Below, one piece after another: positions 24,653 to 32,773 of a stretch of DNA of 64,000 nt. The position numbers and the translations under genes were made by a program. Below the pieces are notes generated by a model. It searched no databases and was not told the origin of the DNA. It worked only from the letters and a program-made list of their open reading frames with translations. Each line of letters starts with the position of its first letter. The stretch's first letter is position 1. Origin of the DNA: Nitrospirillum viridazoti (lineage in GTDB: Bacteria > Pseudomonadota > Alphaproteobacteria > Azospirillales > Azospirillaceae); assembly GCF_007827975.1 (NCBI RefSeq), contig NZ_VITT01000001.1; one strand, given 5' to 3'.

Positions 24653-25792
24653 ATGAACACCTTGCCCAAGATCGATTTTATCTATCTTTCCGAACCGGAC
24701 ATGATCCGGGCCGGCGTGACCGATATGGCCGCCTGTGTCGACACCATGGAGGAAATGTTCCGCCTGCTCCATGTCGGCGACTACCGCATGGCGGGGCCGG
24801 ACAGCAATTCGCACGGCGCCATCGTGGTCTTTCCGGAGGATTCGCCCTTTCCGGACATGCCGAAACCGACGGCGGATCGACGGTTCATGGCCATGCCTGC
24901 CTATTTGGGGGGAAGCTTCCGGACCGCGGGAATGAAGTGGTACGGCTCGAACATCGAGAACCGCGGCAAGGGCCTGCCCCGTTCCATCCTGATGTTCATC
25001 CTCAATGATGCCGACACCGGCGCCCCCCTGGCCGTGATGTCGGCCAACCTGCTGTCGGCTTATCGGACCGGCGCCGTGCCGGGGGTGGGCGCCCGGCACC
25101 TGGCGCGGAGGGAGTCGCGGGTGGTCGGCATCCTGGGCCCGGGGGTTATGGCGAAGACCTCGCTTTCGGCTTTCATGGCGACCTGCCCCCACATCGATAC
25201 GGTCAAGGTGAAGGGGCGGGGGCAGCAGAACATCGACACCTTCCTCGCCTGGCTGAAGCAGACCTATCCGCAAGTCACCACCGTGACGGTGGTGGACACC
25301 GACGAGGAGGTGGTGCGCGGTTCCGACATCGCCACCTTCTGCGCGTCGGTCGCGACGGGTGACCCATCCAAGTACCCGACGGTCAAGCGCGACTGGATCA
25401 GCCCGGGGACCTTTCTGTCGATGCCCGCGCCCTGCAATATCGACGAAGGGATGGAGGCCCCGGAAATTCGGAAGGTGCTGGATTTCACCGGCCTTTACGA
25501 AACCTATCAGCAAGAAAATCCCAAGCCGGTCCATAACCTTATCCCGGCGGTGGGCGTGCGTTTCTTCGATTTGGTGGACGAAGGCCGCATCGCGCGCGGG
25601 CAGCTTGAGGACCTCGGCAGGATTGCCGCGGGCGATGCCCCCGGCCGCCGCAACGATGATGAGATCATCATCCTGTCGGTCGGCGGCATGGCCGTGGAAG
25701 ACGTCGCCTGGGGCACGCGGGTCTACCGCAACGCCCTGGCCAACGGAATCGGCGTGAGCCTGCGCCTGTGGGACGAGCCCGCCCTGCGATAA
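24653..25792 (+). CDS. Ornithine cyclodeaminase/mu-crystallin family protein (tyramine oxidase subunit B-like)
   Basis: 379 aa. A Rossmann-type dehydrogenase-like protein: FMAMPAYLGGSFRTAGMKWYGSN early, then VVGILGPGVMAKTSLSAFMATCPHI for NAD binding. It is longer than standard OCDs. From memory, relatives of this size are annotated as tyramine oxidase subunit B, which would suit a gene before a RidA protein and an FAD amine oxidase, but I could not test this. It starts divergently from the AraC gene, with CTCCTGAGC-type weak ribosome site. It probably forms an operon with the next two genes. Reaction: unknown, likely NAD(H)-linked imine or amine chemistry. Confidence 0.75.
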   Translation: MNTLPKIDFIYLSEPDMIRAGVTDMAACVDTMEEMFRLLHVGDYRMAGPDSNSHGAIVVFPEDSPFPDMPKPTADRRFMAMPAYLGGSFRTAGMKWYGSNIENRGKGLPRSILMFILNDADTGAPLAVMSANLLSAYRTGAVPGVGARHLARRESRVVGILGPGVMAKTSLSAFMATCPHIDTVKVKGRGQQNIDTFLAWLKQTYPQVTTVTVVDTDEEVVRGSDIATFCASVATGDPSKYPTVKRDWISPGTFLSMPAPCNIDEGMEAPEIRKVLDFTGLYETYQQENPKPVHNLIPAVGVRFFDLVDEGRIARGQLEDLGRIAAGDAPGRRNDDEIIILSVGGMAVEDVAWGTRVYRNALANGIGVSLRLWDEPALR

Positions 25793-25879
25793 GGGCGCCG
25801 GCGCCGAAGGACTGCGCCGCGCCATCCCGCCGCAAACCCACCTTACCCATACATTCCATTACCGCATGGAGAGCTTGAG

Positions 25880-26302
25880 ATGCCCGATGTCATCAAGATC
25901 AAGACCGGGAATAAGTTCGAGGAACACGGCAGCTACTCGCGTTTGGTCGCCGTCGACGATCTGATCTTCGTGTCCAACACAGCCGGCCGGAACCCGCGCA
26001 CCAAGGTGCTGCCCGATGATCCGGCAGAACAGGCCTTGCAGGCGCTGAGCAATATCGAGGGCGCGCTGGCCGCGGTCGACGCGACGCTGGAGGATGTGGT
26101 TGCCGCGCGGGTTTTCGTGCAGTTCCCGGACGATGTGGAAACCGTCATGGCCGCCTACGGAAGCCGGATGCGGGGGATCAACCCCACGCTGACCATGACC
26201 TGCCCGCCGCTCGGCTCCCTTCAATACAAGGTGGAAATCGAGGTTACGGCCTGGCGCGGCGCGTCCAAGGCGACTGTGAAGGAAATGCGGATCACCCTGT
26301 AA
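25880..26302 (+). CDS. RidA-family protein lacking the canonical active-site Arg
   Basis: 140 aa of the RidA/YjgF/YER057c fold (LIFVSNTAGRNPRTKV; ALSNIEGALAAVDATLEDVVAARVFVQF; VEIEVTAWRG). RidA imine deaminases have Arg in a P-A-R-S/T segment (Arg105 in the enteric enzyme). Here the matching segment is NPTLTMT, with Leu at that position, so ordinary imine hydrolysis seems unlikely and it may be a subunit or a different Rid subgroup. Follows the OCD gene by 87 bases and precedes the FAD oxidase by 78 bases, so a three-component amine-oxidising system is the favoured reading. Confidence 0.82.
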   Translation: MPDVIKIKTGNKFEEHGSYSRLVAVDDLIFVSNTAGRNPRTKVLPDDPAEQALQALSNIEGALAAVDATLEDVVAARVFVQFPDDVETVMAAYGSRMRGINPTLTMTCPPLGSLQYKVEIEVTAWRGASKATVKEMRITL

Positions 26303-26380
26303 GCGTGGCGTCCACCCCGCGTGGCGGCCCGTTGGCGGCATGGGGGATGGGCGCCTGCATCCAGTTTGAAGAAACGGACC

Positions 26381-27679
26381 ATGGCTCCTGACATAATACC
26401 TGTAGAAACGTCCTCGGATTTTCCGGCCGCAACCACGGTCGTCGTCATTGGTGGCGGCATCGTCGGCCTGGTGGCGGCGCTGACGCTGGCGGAGCGTGGT
26501 GTTCCGGTGGTGGTGCTGGAAAAGGGCCGCATTGCCGGGGAACAGTCGTCCCGCAACCTCGGCTGGGTGCGCAAGATGCTGCGGCCGACACCGGATTTGC
26601 CGATGGCTCAGGCAGCCGAGGGCCTTTGGGCGGAGATGCCGCGGCGGGTTGGCGGCGATTGCGGCTATCGTCCGGCCGGCATCATGTACGTCGCCCGAAC
26701 GCCGGCGGAAATGGCCGCGCACGAGCGTTGGTTGGACTCGGTCAAGGGGGCGTCGCTCGACAGCCGCCTGCTCAGTCCCCGGGAAATCACGGAACTGGCG
26801 CCAGGGGCGGCGGAACCGTTTGTCGGCGGCATATACACCCCGTCCGACGGCCGAGCCGAACCCACGTTCGCGTCCAGTGCCATCGCCCGGGCGGCCATGG
26901 CGAAGGGGGCGGTCATCGTCGAGAACTGTGCCGTGCGTACACTGTCGACGGCGGCGGGTGCCGTTGGCGGCGTTGTGACCGAACGCGGGGAAATACGGTG
27001 TGAGCAGGTCATTCTGGCTGGCGGCGTCTGGTCGCGGCGCTTCCTGGGGAATCTCGGGATCCGGTTGTTGACCTTGCCGTTGGTCGCGTCCGTACTGCGC
27101 ACCGATCCGATGCAGGGGCCCACCGATATCGCCGTCGGCGGACCGGATTTCTCTTTCCGGAAGCGGCACGACGGCGGCTACACCATCACACAGCGGGGCG
27201 CGCTGTTCGCGCCGCTGCTGCTCGATCACTTGCTGATCGGCCCCCGCTATCTTTCAACGCTGATGGCGCAATGGAAGAATCTGCGCGTCACGCTGGGCCG
27301 GGACTTCCTGGATGATCTGGCGTTGCCACGGCGCTGGGGGCCGGACTCGGTTTCCCCGTTCGAGTTGGTCCGCACGATGGACCCGCCGGTCAATGTGGGC
27401 CTCAACGAGGAAGCCATGGTTAACCTCACGGCGGCTTGGCCGGCTTTCCGCAAGGCGTGGGTGGCGCAGGCATGGGGTGGGATGATCGATGTCACGCCGG
27501 ACTCGCTGCCAGTGATCGGTCCGGTGGCTGGAATCCCCGGCCTGATCCTGGCCTCCGGCTTTTCCGGCCACGGCTTCGGAACCGCACCGGCCGCCGGACA
27601 GCTTGCCGCCGACCTGGTCATGGGCAGGGTCCCGCTCATCGACCCGGCTCCCTACCGGCTTGATCGTTTCCAGGTCTGA
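26381..27679 (+). CDS. FAD-dependent amine/D-amino acid oxidase-type protein (DAO family)
   Basis: 432 aa. Residues about 19-50 hold the ADP-binding fold VVVIGGGIVGLVAALTLAERG and VVVLEKG. RNLGWVRKM follows, and the C-terminal WGGMIDVTPDSLPVIGPVAGIPGLILASGFSGHGFG is the DAO-family signature. Such enzymes oxidise amines or amino acids to imines, releasing the carbonyl compound. ATG 26381 is chosen; the longer frame lacks a family N-terminus. Its ribosome site is weak. In this operon an arylethylamine such as tyramine or phenethylamine is a sensible substrate, with the product aldehyde handled by the aldehyde dehydrogenase across the terminator. This is inference. Confidence 0.8.
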   Translation: MAPDIIPVETSSDFPAATTVVVIGGGIVGLVAALTLAERGVPVVVLEKGRIAGEQSSRNLGWVRKMLRPTPDLPMAQAAEGLWAEMPRRVGGDCGYRPAGIMYVARTPAEMAAHERWLDSVKGASLDSRLLSPREITELAPGAAEPFVGGIYTPSDGRAEPTFASSAIARAAMAKGAVIVENCAVRTLSTAAGAVGGVVTERGEIRCEQVILAGGVWSRRFLGNLGIRLLTLPLVASVLRTDPMQGPTDIAVGGPDFSFRKRHDGGYTITQRGALFAPLLLDHLLIGPRYLSTLMAQWKNLRVTLGRDFLDDLALPRRWGPDSVSPFELVRTMDPPVNVGLNEEAMVNLTAAWPAFRKAWVAQAWGGMIDVTPDSLPVIGPVAGIPGLILASGFSGHGFGTAPAAGQLAADLVMGRVPLIDPAPYRLDRFQV

Positions 27680-27699
27680 TCGGTCCTTGAGCAAAAAAT

Positions 27700-27734
27700 G
27701 GCCCGCCGCGTGATGGGCAAAAACGCGGCGGGCC
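27700..27734 (-). terminator. Strong intrinsic terminator, convergent genes
   Basis: GGCCCGCCGCG (27700-27710) and CGCGGCGGGCC (27724-27734) form a perfect 11-bp stem with a 13-base loop. Read on the minus strand the stem is followed by ATTTTTTG, a T-tract, so it terminates the aldehyde dehydrogenase transcript. On the plus strand it may also stop the oxidase operon, but without T-run. Confidence 0.85.
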
Positions 27735-27783
27735 TTGACTGTGCCGCCGCCGGCCTGAGAGGGCTTAAGCCGCCGGCGACACC

Positions 27784-29322
27784 TCAGTACCGCATCGAAC
27801 CGGGGTCGAGCCGCATGCACACGGCCTTGGGCTCGGTAAACGCCTGCATCGCGTCGCCGCCGAACTCATGCCCCAGGCCCGACAATTTGTGCCCCCCGAA
27901 TGGCATGGTGAGATCCAGGACGTTGTGCGTGTTCAGCCACACCGTGCCGGCGTCGATCCGTTCCGCCAGCAGGTGCGCGCGGTCGAGGTCGCGCGTCCAG
28001 ATGCTGGCGGCCAAGCCGAAAGGCGTGTCGTTGGCCATGCGCACGATGTCACCCGGGTCCTCGACACGTACGGCGCAGACCACGGGTCCGAAGATCTCTT
28101 CCCGCATCACGGACATTTGCGCCGATACGCCGCCGAGCACGGTGGGCTTGTAGAACCACCCGCCACCGTCGACGGCGCCGCCGCCGGCCAAGGCCACGGC
28201 GCCTTCAGCCAGGCCATTTTCCACGATGCCATCAACCCGATCGCGGTGTTGGGCCGAGATGAGCGGCCCCATCTGGGTGGCCGGATCGAAGGCCGAGCCA
28301 ATCTTCAGGCCGCGCGCGATTTCACACACACCCTCGACCACCCTGTCATAGATGGGCGCCTCGACCAGCAGCCGCGAACCGGCGGTGCAAATCTGACCCG
28401 AATTGGCGAAGATGGCCGCCGCCGCGCCCGGAATTGCACGGTCCAGATCGGCATCGGCAAGAATGATTGTCGGCGACTTGCCACCCAATTCGAGGGTGAC
28501 CCGTTTCATCGTCGCGACCGAGGCGGCCAGGATGCTTTGGCCGGTGGCCGTGGAGCCGGTGAAGGCGATCTTGCGCACGGCCGGGTGACCAACAAGGGCA
28601 GCGCCAATCTCCATGCCGTCGCCGGTCACGATATTGACCGACCCTGCCGGAAAGCCGGCCTCCACGATCAGTTCACCAAGCCGAAGTGTGGTCAGGGAGG
28701 TTTCCGGCGAAGGCTTGAGGACAACGGTGCAGCCAAAGGCGATGGCCGGCGCAATCTTCTGGATCGCTTGGCCCAGGGGGAAGTTCCATGGGGTGATGCC
28801 GCCGACGACGCCCAGGGGCCGCCGTTGGGTGTAGGCGCGATAGACGGCGTCTTCAGGCACCAGCGGCGAATGGGAGACATAGTCACCCGCGATTTTCGAG
28901 GCCCACCCCGCGTAGTGCCGCAGGCCGTCGATGGTGAACTGGAGATCGATCGCCCGCGTGACGGCCAACAGCTTGCCGCTGTCCAGCGACTCCAAGGCCG
29001 CCAGTTCCTCCCTATGCTTTTCCACCAGCAAGGCCAGGCGTTCCAGCAGCCTGCCGCGGTCCAAGGGGCGCATCATGCGCCACGCGCGGCTCTCGAAGCA
29101 GCGTTGCGCCGCCATCACCGCGCGATCCACATCCGCACAGGAGCAGGCGGGGAACTGAGTAATCCTACGGCCGGTCGATGGATCGAGCGCATCGATCATC
29201 CGGCCTGGCTGGAGAGGGGGGGCCAACTGGCCGTCGATCAGCAGCAGGCCGCTGGGCAGGGGCGGCGAGGGTGGGATGGCCGCCTTGCCGGAAGGCGCCC
29301 GTTCGGACTCGTTCGACGTCAT
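27784..29322 (-). CDS. NAD(P)-dependent aldehyde dehydrogenase (phenylacetaldehyde dehydrogenase-like)
   Basis: 512 aa. The catalytic Cys312 lies in NSGQICTAGSRL, and the acidic loop LELGGKSPTIILADADL is intact. The N-terminal 25 residues are a Ser/Pro-rich extension. VVGGITPWNFPLGQAIQKIAPA and VTGDGMEIGAAL are the NAD-binding segments. Closest functional analogues by feel are FeaB/PadA-type arylacetaldehyde dehydrogenases, a good fit to the amine oxidase across the terminator. The ATG is placed at 29322 in the absence of clear competitors. It lies 70 bases after the end of the permease gene on the same strand, so the permease-dehydrogenase pair may share transcription. Confidence 0.85.
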   Translation of the reverse strand: MTSNESERAPSGKAAIPPSPPLPSGLLLIDGQLAPPLQPGRMIDALDPSTGRRITQFPACSCADVDRAVMAAQRCFESRAWRMMRPLDRGRLLERLALLVEKHREELAALESLDSGKLLAVTRAIDLQFTIDGLRHYAGWASKIAGDYVSHSPLVPEDAVYRAYTQRRPLGVVGGITPWNFPLGQAIQKIAPAIAFGCTVVLKPSPETSLTTLRLGELIVEAGFPAGSVNIVTGDGMEIGAALVGHPAVRKIAFTGSTATGQSILAASVATMKRVTLELGGKSPTIILADADLDRAIPGAAAAIFANSGQICTAGSRLLVEAPIYDRVVEGVCEIARGLKIGSAFDPATQMGPLISAQHRDRVDGIVENGLAEGAVALAGGGAVDGGGWFYKPTVLGGVSAQMSVMREEIFGPVVCAVRVEDPGDIVRMANDTPFGLAASIWTRDLDRAHLLAERIDAGTVWLNTHNVLDLTMPFGGHKLSGLGHEFGGDAMQAFTEPKAVCMRLDPGSMRY

Positions 29323-29392
29323 TGTTCACTCCAGGAAGGTTGGCCGCCACGCCGATGGCCGCATGGCCATTCCGATGCGGGCGGCGCGGTCG

Positions 29393-30883
29393 TCACGCGG
29401 TCGCCTTGACCTTGATCTCGGGGATGTCCTCCCCCGGGAGGCCTTCTTCGATTTGCGTCGCGCCAACACGCGCATACATGTCCGGGTGGAACTTCCGGAG
29501 GTAGGTGCCGTGGGTGAGGCCAATCGCCGCGACCGCCAGGAAAAGAAAAGGCAGGCAGTTGATGGCGAGAAGGTCCGTGCCGGTCAGGGCGGAGTAGTTC
29601 CGCAGGGACAAGTAGGTGGCGACCGCGATCAGGAACCCGCCGATCAAGGGCGCGGCGGTCTTGCCCGCTGAGAATTCGCGCCGGCGGGCGAAGTACAAGG
29701 GGATCGAAAGCGAGGTCGCCGTCAGGAGTATTTCAAGGCCGACCGCCCCCATCGAGGAAAGGCTGGTGGCCAGATTCAGCAGCGGGTCAAGGCCAGCCAG
29801 GGCAAAAAGGGCGACGATGCCTGAAAAGATCGCGGTCAATAACGCGCATGCCACGTAGGGCGACCCGTGGACGGGATGCGCCTTTCCCAGCGGGGCGGGC
29901 AGAAGCCCATCGCGCGACAACGCGAACAGGTAGCGCGTGATGTTGTTGAAGAAGCCAAGCGCCGCGGCGAACAGGCTGGTCACGGTGAGAAGGTTGAGCG
30001 CATCCCGGCCAAGCCCGCCCAGATAGCGTCCGGCAATACCTGTGACAAGCCGACCTGGATCGGCGAGAGCGACCGTTTTGATGGCGTCGGGTGAAACGGC
30101 GAGCACCAGGCACCAGGCGGAAAGCACGTAGAAGGTACCGAGTATCAGCACCGCCCCATAGGTGGCGCGTGGAATGGTGACCTGCCGTTCCTTCGCCTCT
30201 TCCTGGTAAATCGCGGTGGCCTCGAAGCCGATGCAGCCGTTGATGGCGTAAATCACGGATATGCCCAGGCCCGGCGCGAACACGGTCGATGGCGTGAAGC
30301 TGCTGAAATCCAGTCCCGAGAAACCCTTCTCATAAAGGACCAGGCCGTCGATCAGGAGGATGAGGCCCACTTCCAGCAACAACGCCACCGTCAGGACCTT
30401 GGCCGCCATCGTAATCTTGCGATAGCCCAGCCAGGCGATGATCGCGATGCCGGCCGCGGCCCACAATTCCCACCGGCTTTCGATGCCGAAGGTGCTGCGC
30501 AGGAAGTCCGCGGCGAAGAAAGCCATAGCGCCGAGCGTGGAAGTGCCAGCGCAGATATAGGCCAGCACGGCGGTATAGGCGGCGGCGATCCCCGCCTCCT
30601 TGTTCAGGCTGGCGGCGATATAGGCGTAGAAGGCGCCCGCGTTCCGCACATGCGGTATCATGCGGACATATCCGACCGCAAACAGCAGCATGACGCCGCA
30701 AATGCCGAGCTGGGTTCCCGGCATGCCGGCACCATTCCCGAAAGCGAAGGCCAGCGGGATGATCCCCGCCAGCACGCCCATCGGGGCCGCGCAGGCTAGG
30801 ATCATGAAAATGATGTCGCCCGTCCCCAGCATGCCGGGAAGGAGACCGGTTCGGGGGGCAGGATAGGATGCGGGACGGGTCAT
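29393..30883 (-). CDS. APC-family amino acid/amine permease
   Basis: About 496 aa with 12 predicted membrane helices, for example GDIIFMILACAAPMGVLAGIIPLAFAFGNGAG, the classic first helix of APC permeases, and RYLFALSRDGLLPAPLGKAHPVHGSPY, a conserved cytoplasmic loop. Transports amino acids or amines by proton symport or exchange. The frame is open to ATG 30982, but 30883 is preferred since it opens just before the first helix; neither start has a strong ribosome site. A TTTATGCTTAAA element lies upstream at 31021-31032. Cargo is likely an amine or aromatic amino acid for the oxidase operon; this is inference. Confidence 0.85.
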   Translation of the reverse strand: MTRPASYPAPRTGLLPGMLGTGDIIFMILACAAPMGVLAGIIPLAFAFGNGAGMPGTQLGICGVMLLFAVGYVRMIPHVRNAGAFYAYIAASLNKEAGIAAAYTAVLAYICAGTSTLGAMAFFAADFLRSTFGIESRWELWAAAGIAIIAWLGYRKITMAAKVLTVALLLEVGLILLIDGLVLYEKGFSGLDFSSFTPSTVFAPGLGISVIYAINGCIGFEATAIYQEEAKERQVTIPRATYGAVLILGTFYVLSAWCLVLAVSPDAIKTVALADPGRLVTGIAGRYLGGLGRDALNLLTVTSLFAAALGFFNNITRYLFALSRDGLLPAPLGKAHPVHGSPYVACALLTAIFSGIVALFALAGLDPLLNLATSLSSMGAVGLEILLTATSLSIPLYFARRREFSAGKTAAPLIGGFLIAVATYLSLRNYSALTGTDLLAINCLPFLFLAVAAIGLTHGTYLRKFHPDMYARVGATQIEEGLPGEDIPEIKVKATA

Positions 30884-31020
30884 GACAGATTGCAGTCCAG
30901 GGGTGGGAGGGAAGGCGGTGGGGATGTGTCGCGAACTGGTCAGCGGGGGCTGCGACGTTATCGTGAGCAGCGGCCCCTGCATGTCGATGTATCAGCCGAT
31001 GGGCGTCTGCTAAATTTTAG

Positions 31021-31032
31021 TTTATGCTTAAA
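31021..31032. promoter_or_regulatory. TTTATGCTTAAA, MarR-operator-like site upstream of the permease
   Basis: A variant of TTTAGGCCTAAA preserving the TTTA and TAAA ends. It lies within a very AT-rich stretch (31011-31045) 138 bases before the permease start, so low complexity alone could explain it. Counted as a supporting, not decisive, member. Confidence 0.4.
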
Positions 31033-31231
31033 TTAAAATATGTATGCCCAACGCAGCCGGTCCATAACGGGCGAGGCATGGCTCATGGAAGCCTCCTGCC
31101 AGTGTGGATAGCGGCTTCGCTATTTAAAAATATCCTGAAAAAACAATATAATATACGCATGCGCCGCAATTGATGTGCCCTTCGGGCTTTCTTTGTGTCG
31201 GCGCAGCGCATGTTCCCCTGAAGGTAAATGC

Positions 31232-31243
31232 TTTATGTTTAAA
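31232..31243. promoter_or_regulatory. TTTATGTTTAAA, MarR-operator-like site before the nitrilase
   Basis: A variant with the same TTTA and TAAA ends. It overlaps the 5' end of the leader at 31239, exactly as the variant at 1298-1309 overlaps the other leader copy. The two leader promoters therefore share an arrangement. Confidence 0.45.
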
Positions 31244-31317
31244 ATATCTTGCCTGCTGGCCAAATGCAAGTATCTTGGCGGGCATACCGGCGCCTTGAAG
31301 GCGCATCCAGCGTGGAA
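31239..31317 (+). promoter_or_regulatory. Conserved leader element, copy B (before the nitrilase)
   Basis: Matches copy A at 1305-1382 (52 of the first 65 positions agree). TATCTTG lies at 31245-31251 and 31271-31277. CTTGC (31248-31252) can pair with GCAAG (31266-31270), or CAAG can pair with CTTG (31274-31277). CGCC (31291-31294) can pair with GGCG before (31277-31280) or after (31300-31303). The three-way alternative is kept while the loop bases differ. ATG 31264 is in frame with the nitrilase, but the equivalent ATG in copy A is out of frame with its gene, so shared coding is not the explanation. Confidence 0.55.
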
Positions 31318-31326
31318 AGGATCGAC

Positions 31327-32268
31327 ATGCCCTCGTCGCAGTTTCGTGTCGCCGTCGTGCAGGCGGCGTCCCTGCCGCACGACGCGTTGGCGTCGGCGCG
31401 TAAGGCGGCGGACCTCATTCGTGAGGCGGCGGCGAACGGCGCGCGCCTGGTGGTTTTTCCGGAAGCCTTCCTGGGTGGATACCCCAAGGGGGCCTCGTTC
31501 GGCACACCCGTCGGCATGCGCAAGCCTGAAGGGCGCGAGGAGTATCGCCGCTACCATGAGGCGGCGATCGCGCTGGACGGGCCCGAGGTCGAGCTGCTGG
31601 CCGAAGCGACGGCGGCGACAGGGACGTTCGTCGTTATCGGGGTGATCGAACGTGACGGCGGGACGGTCTATTGCACCGCGTTGCTCCTCGATGGGGAAAA
31701 AGGCCTGGTTGCCAAGCATCGCAAGCTGATGCCCACGGGGGCGGAGCGGCTGATCTGGGGTTTCGGCGACGGATCGACGATGCCCGTCATCGAGACGCCG
31801 CTGGGGCGGGTCGGCGCCGTCATCTGTTGGGAGAATTACATGCCCATGATGCGCATGGCGATGTATGACCAGGGTATCACGCTCTATTGCGCGCCCACGG
31901 CGGACGACCGCGACAGTTGGGCCGCCACCATGCGGCATATCGCTTTGGAGGGGCGCTGCTTCGTCCTGTCGGCCTGCCAGCACATCACGCGGGGCGCATA
32001 TCCCGCCGACTTTGATTGCGCATTGGGGGACGATCCCGGCACGGTCCTGTTGCGCGGTGGTTCGATGATCGTGGCCCCCCTCGGGACAGTGCTCGCCGGG
32101 CCGCACTTCGGTGGCGAATCCATCCTGTATGCCGATATTGATCCGGCTGACGTGGTACGCGGCAAATATGACTTTGACGTCGCGGGCCACTATGCGCGGC
32201 CCGACATCTTCACCCTGACCGTCAACGTGGCGGCCCAACGCGCGGTGAGGCGCGAGGGGCGGGAATAG
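31327..32268 (+). CDS. Nitrilase (carbon-nitrogen hydrolase family)
   Basis: 313 aa with the full catalytic triad of the family: Glu46 in VVFPEAFLGGYP, Lys133 in KHRKLMPTGAE and Cys167 in AVICWENYMP. CWENYMP and the length are typical of true nitrilases (branch 1) that convert nitriles to acids plus ammonia, rather than amidases. ATG 31327 is chosen, after a GAAAGG ribosome site; an in-frame ATG at 31264 exists within the conserved leader. With arylacetate-type chemistry around it, an arylacetonitrile substrate such as indole- or phenylacetonitrile is plausible but unproven. Its leader is shared with the gene at 1397. Confidence 0.88.
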   Translation: MPSSQFRVAVVQAASLPHDALASARKAADLIREAAANGARLVVFPEAFLGGYPKGASFGTPVGMRKPEGREEYRRYHEAAIALDGPEVELLAEATAATGTFVVIGVIERDGGTVYCTALLLDGEKGLVAKHRKLMPTGAERLIWGFGDGSTMPVIETPLGRVGAVICWENYMPMMRMAMYDQGITLYCAPTADDRDSWAATMRHIALEGRCFVLSACQHITRGAYPADFDCALGDDPGTVLLRGGSMIVAPLGTVLAGPHFGGESILYADIDPADVVRGKYDFDVAGHYARPDIFTLTVNVAAQRAVRREGRE

Positions 32269-32773
32269 GACATAACCGCGGTCGGCATCAGGGAAAATAA
32301 TCGCGTCCTCCATCCGGTTCGACGCTCAAGGACGTTCAGCCGCCTCACGACCAGTGCGCCGTTCACTCGATCCGGAAAGCTATGGAAAGCGGCGGGGCCG
32401 TTCACCCATCAAACGGTTTCGCAACCGTTAACTTAACCGTAACAGGGCGTACGCCTGTCTTTATTGGCCGGGTGTGGCAGCCGTCGCGGGGCCGGCTGGC
32501 ACGCGAGGTCGGAGGAAAAGGTGTCTGGCGCGGAGATGGACGTGACCGTTCAGGTCCCCGGTGCCCCAGGACGTCCACTTCGGTCGATCAATCGGTGGCT
32601 TGGGCAAGGCTGGCCGTTTTGGTCATTCCGCCAAGGGTGTTCGTCGCGCCAGTCACGCACCCGCTCCGGTGATGGGGTGGCGACAAGATCCAGAGCGTTC
32701 ACGCTCTCCCCGGTATGGGCCGCAGGCTCAACCGCGGAATAGAGAAAAATGACAAAGCAGGGAGTTACGAGAC
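32269..32773. other. Intergenic region before TonB receptor 1
   Basis: 505 bases without a supported gene. It contains the perfect AACGGTT dyad at 32412-32429 and an added AACCGT half-site at 32435-32440, and a GGGAG ribosome site for the receptor near 32760. Short open frames here have no recognisable products. Confidence 0.6.
32412..32429. promoter_or_regulatory. Perfect dyad AACGGTT-TCGC-AACCGTT
   Basis: An 18-bp perfect inverted repeat with a 4-base centre, followed by another AACCGT at 32435. It lies 345 bases before TonB receptor 1. Same element as at 35264-35281 and, imperfectly, at 5112-5129. Confidence 0.65.

Larger units (their letters stand above)
30884..31326. other. Divergent intergenic region between permease and nitrilase
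   Basis: 443 bases holding two TTTA-N4-TAAA-type sites (31021-31032, 31232-31243) and the conserved leader (31239-31317). It also has AT-rich stretches at about 31011-31045 and 31121-31160 that could hold the promoters, and a hairpin GCGCCTT-G-AAGGCGC at 31290-31304. No gene is seen. Confidence 0.65.

Noticed and set aside
27868..29409. Long plus-strand open frame (513 codons) opposite the aldehyde dehydrogenase
   Set aside because: The minus strand has complete ALDH motifs. This frame is a shadow with biased residues.
8254..31000. Complete indole-3-acetate degradation locus
   Set aside because: The MarR, IOR, cyclase and CoA ligase genes invite this, but the ring dioxygenase or other diagnostic enzymes are not found. 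Substrate left open.
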